NCBI GenBank assembly: GCA_001897755.1
Contig: MKUJ01000009.1
Location: forward strand, 209,451 to 258,806
DNA length: 49,356 bases
Direction of reading: 5' to 3'
Source of the DNA: Afipia sp. 64-13
GTDB lineage: Bacteria; Pseudomonadota; Alphaproteobacteria; Rhizobiales; Xanthobacteraceae
The translations under genes were made by a program, and so were the position numbers. Position 1 is the stretch's first letter; each line of letters opens with the position of its first letter. Below the pieces are notes generated by a model, which saw nothing but the letters and a program-made list of their open reading frames with translations, made no database searches and was not told the origin of the DNA. This document shows positions 47,574-49,356 of the stretch, piece after piece.

Positions 47574-47730
47574 AAGCCTGTTGATAGGGCTGTCGGCAGA
47601 CTGTGGACAAGCGCTGGATAAGCCTGTTGACAACCGCCGATCGAAGGGCAGGAAAAGCCTGTGTACGGCCTGTTGAATAGCACGGTGCAAGCTGTGAACG
47701 GACTATGGACAGACAGTGGAAAATTGCGCA
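47574..47730. repeat. DnaA-box-like / CCTGTTGA repeat stretch
   Basis: AAGCCTGTTGA at 47574 and 47620, AAGCCTGTGTA at 47654, CGGCCTGTTGA at 47666. Between them TGTGGACAA (47602) is one base from the DnaA box TGTGGATAA, and CTGGATAAG (47614) is related. More TGTGAACGG and CTATGGACAG follow. No gene is needed here, and the prmA start lies at the end. Confidence 0.55.
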
Positions 47731-47761
47731 CCTGAGGGGACTCCTTGATCCGGATTTCACC

Positions 47762-48673
47762 ATGAGCTCTCCTCCCCTTTCCAGCCCGTCGATGACCGCC
47801 GCCGCCAGCCGCGTCACCTGCGCGATCGGCGACGAGCGCACCGCGAACCGGATCGTGGATATCCTGTCGGAGAGCGTCGACGGCAGCGACGTCGCCGTCG
47901 CGGCGTTCGAACGGCCGGACGGCCGCTGGGACGTCACGATGTATTTTTCCGCGCCGCCGGATCAGGATGCCGTCCGTCACCTGATCCTGCTGACCGCCGG
48001 TCCGGAGATTGCCAGCACCGCCACCTTCGACACCGTCGCCGCGCAGGACTGGGTCCGTAGCAGTCTCGAGGGGCTGGCGCCGGTCCGTGCCGGGCGCTTC
48101 ATGGTGCATGGCCAGCATGATCGCGAGCGCGTGCCGCCCAACAAGCTCGGCATCGAGATCGAGGCCGCGCTGGCGTTCGGCACCGGCCATCATGGCACGA
48201 CGCGCGGCTGCCTCCTGCTGCTCGATCAGGTGCTGCGCCAGCGAATGCCGGAGCGCGTGCTCGATCTCGGCTCGGGCACCGGCGTGCTGGCGATCGCAGC
48301 GGCCAAGGCACGGCAGCGCCGCGTCTTCGCCAGCGATATCGACGGACGCGCGGTGCTGGTGGCGCGCGAGAACGCCAAGCTTAACGGCGTCGGTCGTCTG
48401 GTGCACACGGTGTGCGCCACCGGGTTCTCCGCACCGTCCTTCGCCGCCGAAGGGCCGTTCGATCTCGTGCTGGCCAACATCCTCGCCGCGCCGCTGCGAC
48501 GGCTGGCCTATCCGATGAGCCGGTATCTGGCACCTTCAGCTTTTGTCGTTCTCTCGGGATTGCTGCCGCATCAGGCCGACAGCGTCATCGTCAGTTACCG
48601 TGCGCACGGCCTCAAGCTGGTGCGCCGGCTCCGGCTCGACGGCTGGGCGAGTTTGCTGATGCAGCGCATGTAG
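47762..48673 (+). CDS. prmA: Ribosomal protein L11 methyltransferase
   Basis: 303 residues from the ATG at 47762; earlier in-frame starts at 47705 and a later one at 47792 are possible, and none has a strong ribosome site. The N-terminal domain (1-120) is the L11-binding part. The C-terminal half is the SAM methyltransferase with RVLDLGSGTGVLAIAAAKA, FASDIDGRAVLVARENA, and the motif LVLANILAAPL. Family assignment is firm, the exact start is not. Confidence 0.92.
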   Translation: MSSPPLSSPSMTAAASRVTCAIGDERTANRIVDILSESVDGSDVAVAAFERPDGRWDVTMYFSAPPDQDAVRHLILLTAGPEIASTATFDTVAAQDWVRSSLEGLAPVRAGRFMVHGQHDRERVPPNKLGIEIEAALAFGTGHHGTTRGCLLLLDQVLRQRMPERVLDLGSGTGVLAIAAAKARQRRVFASDIDGRAVLVARENAKLNGVGRLVHTVCATGFSAPSFAAEGPFDLVLANILAAPLRRLAYPMSRYLAPSAFVVLSGLLPHQADSVIVSYRAHGLKLVRRLRLDGWASLLMQRM

Positions 48674-48691
48674 CGCGCTCGGCCCGTTCGT

Positions 48692-48898
48692 TCAGTGATC
48701 GCGCTTGCGGTCCGTTTCAGCGGGGCCGGTGAAGCGAATCTCGCGCTCGGCCTTCAGGAGTTCATTGGCCTGACGCTGCAAGCGGGCTTCGGTGAGCCGA
48801 TCGAGCAGTTGCACGATCACCCCACGCGGCTTTGCCGTGCCGATGGCGGCGCTCTTGCGGCTCGGCGGCAAGATCCTCTCAAAGGAAAAGGTGGCCAT
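48692..48898 (-). CDS. Small conserved protein of unknown function
   Basis: 68 residues from the ATG at 48898, with GGGAGA upstream. Basic and helical: MATFSFERILPPSRKSAAIG, then LLDRLTEARLQRQANELLKA, ending RKRDH. No signal or membrane helix. Not recognised. It converges on prmA, 18 bp from its stop. Confidence 0.65.
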   Translation of the reverse strand: MATFSFERILPPSRKSAAIGTAKPRGVIVQLLDRLTEARLQRQANELLKAEREIRFTGPAETDRKRDH

Positions 48899-49076
48899 GG
48901 CGGTTCTCCCGTTCCTGCGCGGACATCCCCTTCGCTGCCGAGGGTGACACAGGAACTCATGACGGCGGTGTTCGTTCCCCCGGGGCGGTTCCCGATAGGC
49001 TCGCCTTCCCCCCGGCCACGGTTTACAAAGCAGGCTCACGCCAGCGCGGATCGCCTGGCGCCCCTAAGGTCGCGCA

Positions 49077-49356
49077 ATGTTTGAAGCCCGGTTCCAGACG
49101 TTTGAAGATTCTGAAAGCGGCGTCGCCCTCACAGCGCGCCTCGCTACGCTCCGTGAGGAAATGTCGCGGCGGCAACTGACCGGCTTTGTCATCCCGCGCG
49201 CCGACAGCCAGCAAAACGAATATGTTCCCGCCTCCGACGAGCGTCTGGCCTGGCTGACCGGCTTCACCGGCTCGGCCGGCTTTGCGATCGTGCTGACCCG
49301 CGAGGCGGCCGTGTTTGTCGACGGGCGCTATACCTTGCAGGCCTCCCAGCAAGTCG
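49077..49356 (+). CDS. Aminopeptidase P family protein, partial
   Basis: The gene runs off the right edge; 93 residues are visible. They form the N-terminal creatinase-like domain of M24 metallopeptidases: LREEMSRRQLTGFVIPRADS, NEYVPASDERLAWLTGFTGS, VFVDGRYTLQA. The catalytic domain lies outside. The ATG at 49077 is preceded by AAGG. Confidence 0.88.
   Translation, partial: MFEARFQTFEDSESGVALTARLATLREEMSRRQLTGFVIPRADSQQNEYVPASDERLAWLTGFTGSAGFAIVLTREAAVFVDGRYTLQASQQV

Overview
The window looks like a chromosomal segment from an alphaproteobacterium of the Bradyrhizobium / Rhodopseudomonas / Afipia group (Nitrobacteraceae). The evidence is high GC, a circularly permuted two-piece tmRNA encoding the tag ANDNYAPVAQAA, an alphaproteobacterial SspB, a FixK/FNR-type box, and small palindromic repeats of the kind common in that family. 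I see no phage, plasmid, transposase or CRISPR. Almost all of it is core genome; the novelty lies in regulatory DNA, repeats and small genes.

Layout. 1-7295 (minus strand): 5' part of a NarK-type nitrate/nitrite transporter behind a FixK-like box, then a metal-efflux cluster (Cys/His-rich small protein, double-domain membrane-fusion adaptor, CzcA/CusA-type RND pump, cupredoxin). 7442-8806: tRNA-Lys(CUU), an LTXXQ/Spy-like periplasmic protein and three copies of a palindromic repeat. 8825-15729: branched-chain amino-acid block, leuA and ilvB-ilvN-ilvC, each preceded by a leader peptide rich in the regulating amino acids and a hairpin, with a PPK2 polyphosphate kinase between them. 15726-17975: miaA and serB diverge from start codons that share one CATG; arsC follows. 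18048-23442: hflK-hflC-DUF2065-degP (membrane protein quality control), then thyA-folA. 23579-27992: a tripartite tricarboxylate transporter (tctB-tctA plus a Bug receptor) and a split chromate transporter pair.

28136-32075: tmRNA next to sspB, its ClpXP adaptor, then fumC, then DUF4169 with two tandem ribbon-helix-helix paralogues behind a cluster of palindromes. 32084-37504: a large AsmA-like protein, a GlcD/Dld-type FAD oxidase and DUF1328. 37800-40319: UvrD/PcrA helicase carrying an in-frame palindromic repeat between motifs II and III. 40401-43528: an ABC-2 exporter pair, a small secreted Gly/His-rich protein and an L,D-transpeptidase. 43547-49356: a membrane-spermidine-synthase fusion, a phytoene-dehydrogenase-like flavoprotein, a DnaA-box-like repeat stretch, prmA, a small unknown gene and the start of an aminopeptidase P gene.

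The best leads are the uvrD repeat insertion, the two amino-acid attenuators, the DUF4169 / double-RHH locus with its palindromes, the adjacency of the tag-making RNA and tag-reading adaptor, and the FixK box paired with a second palindrome exactly 41.5 bp downstream. No wholly new defence or mobile system is visible.
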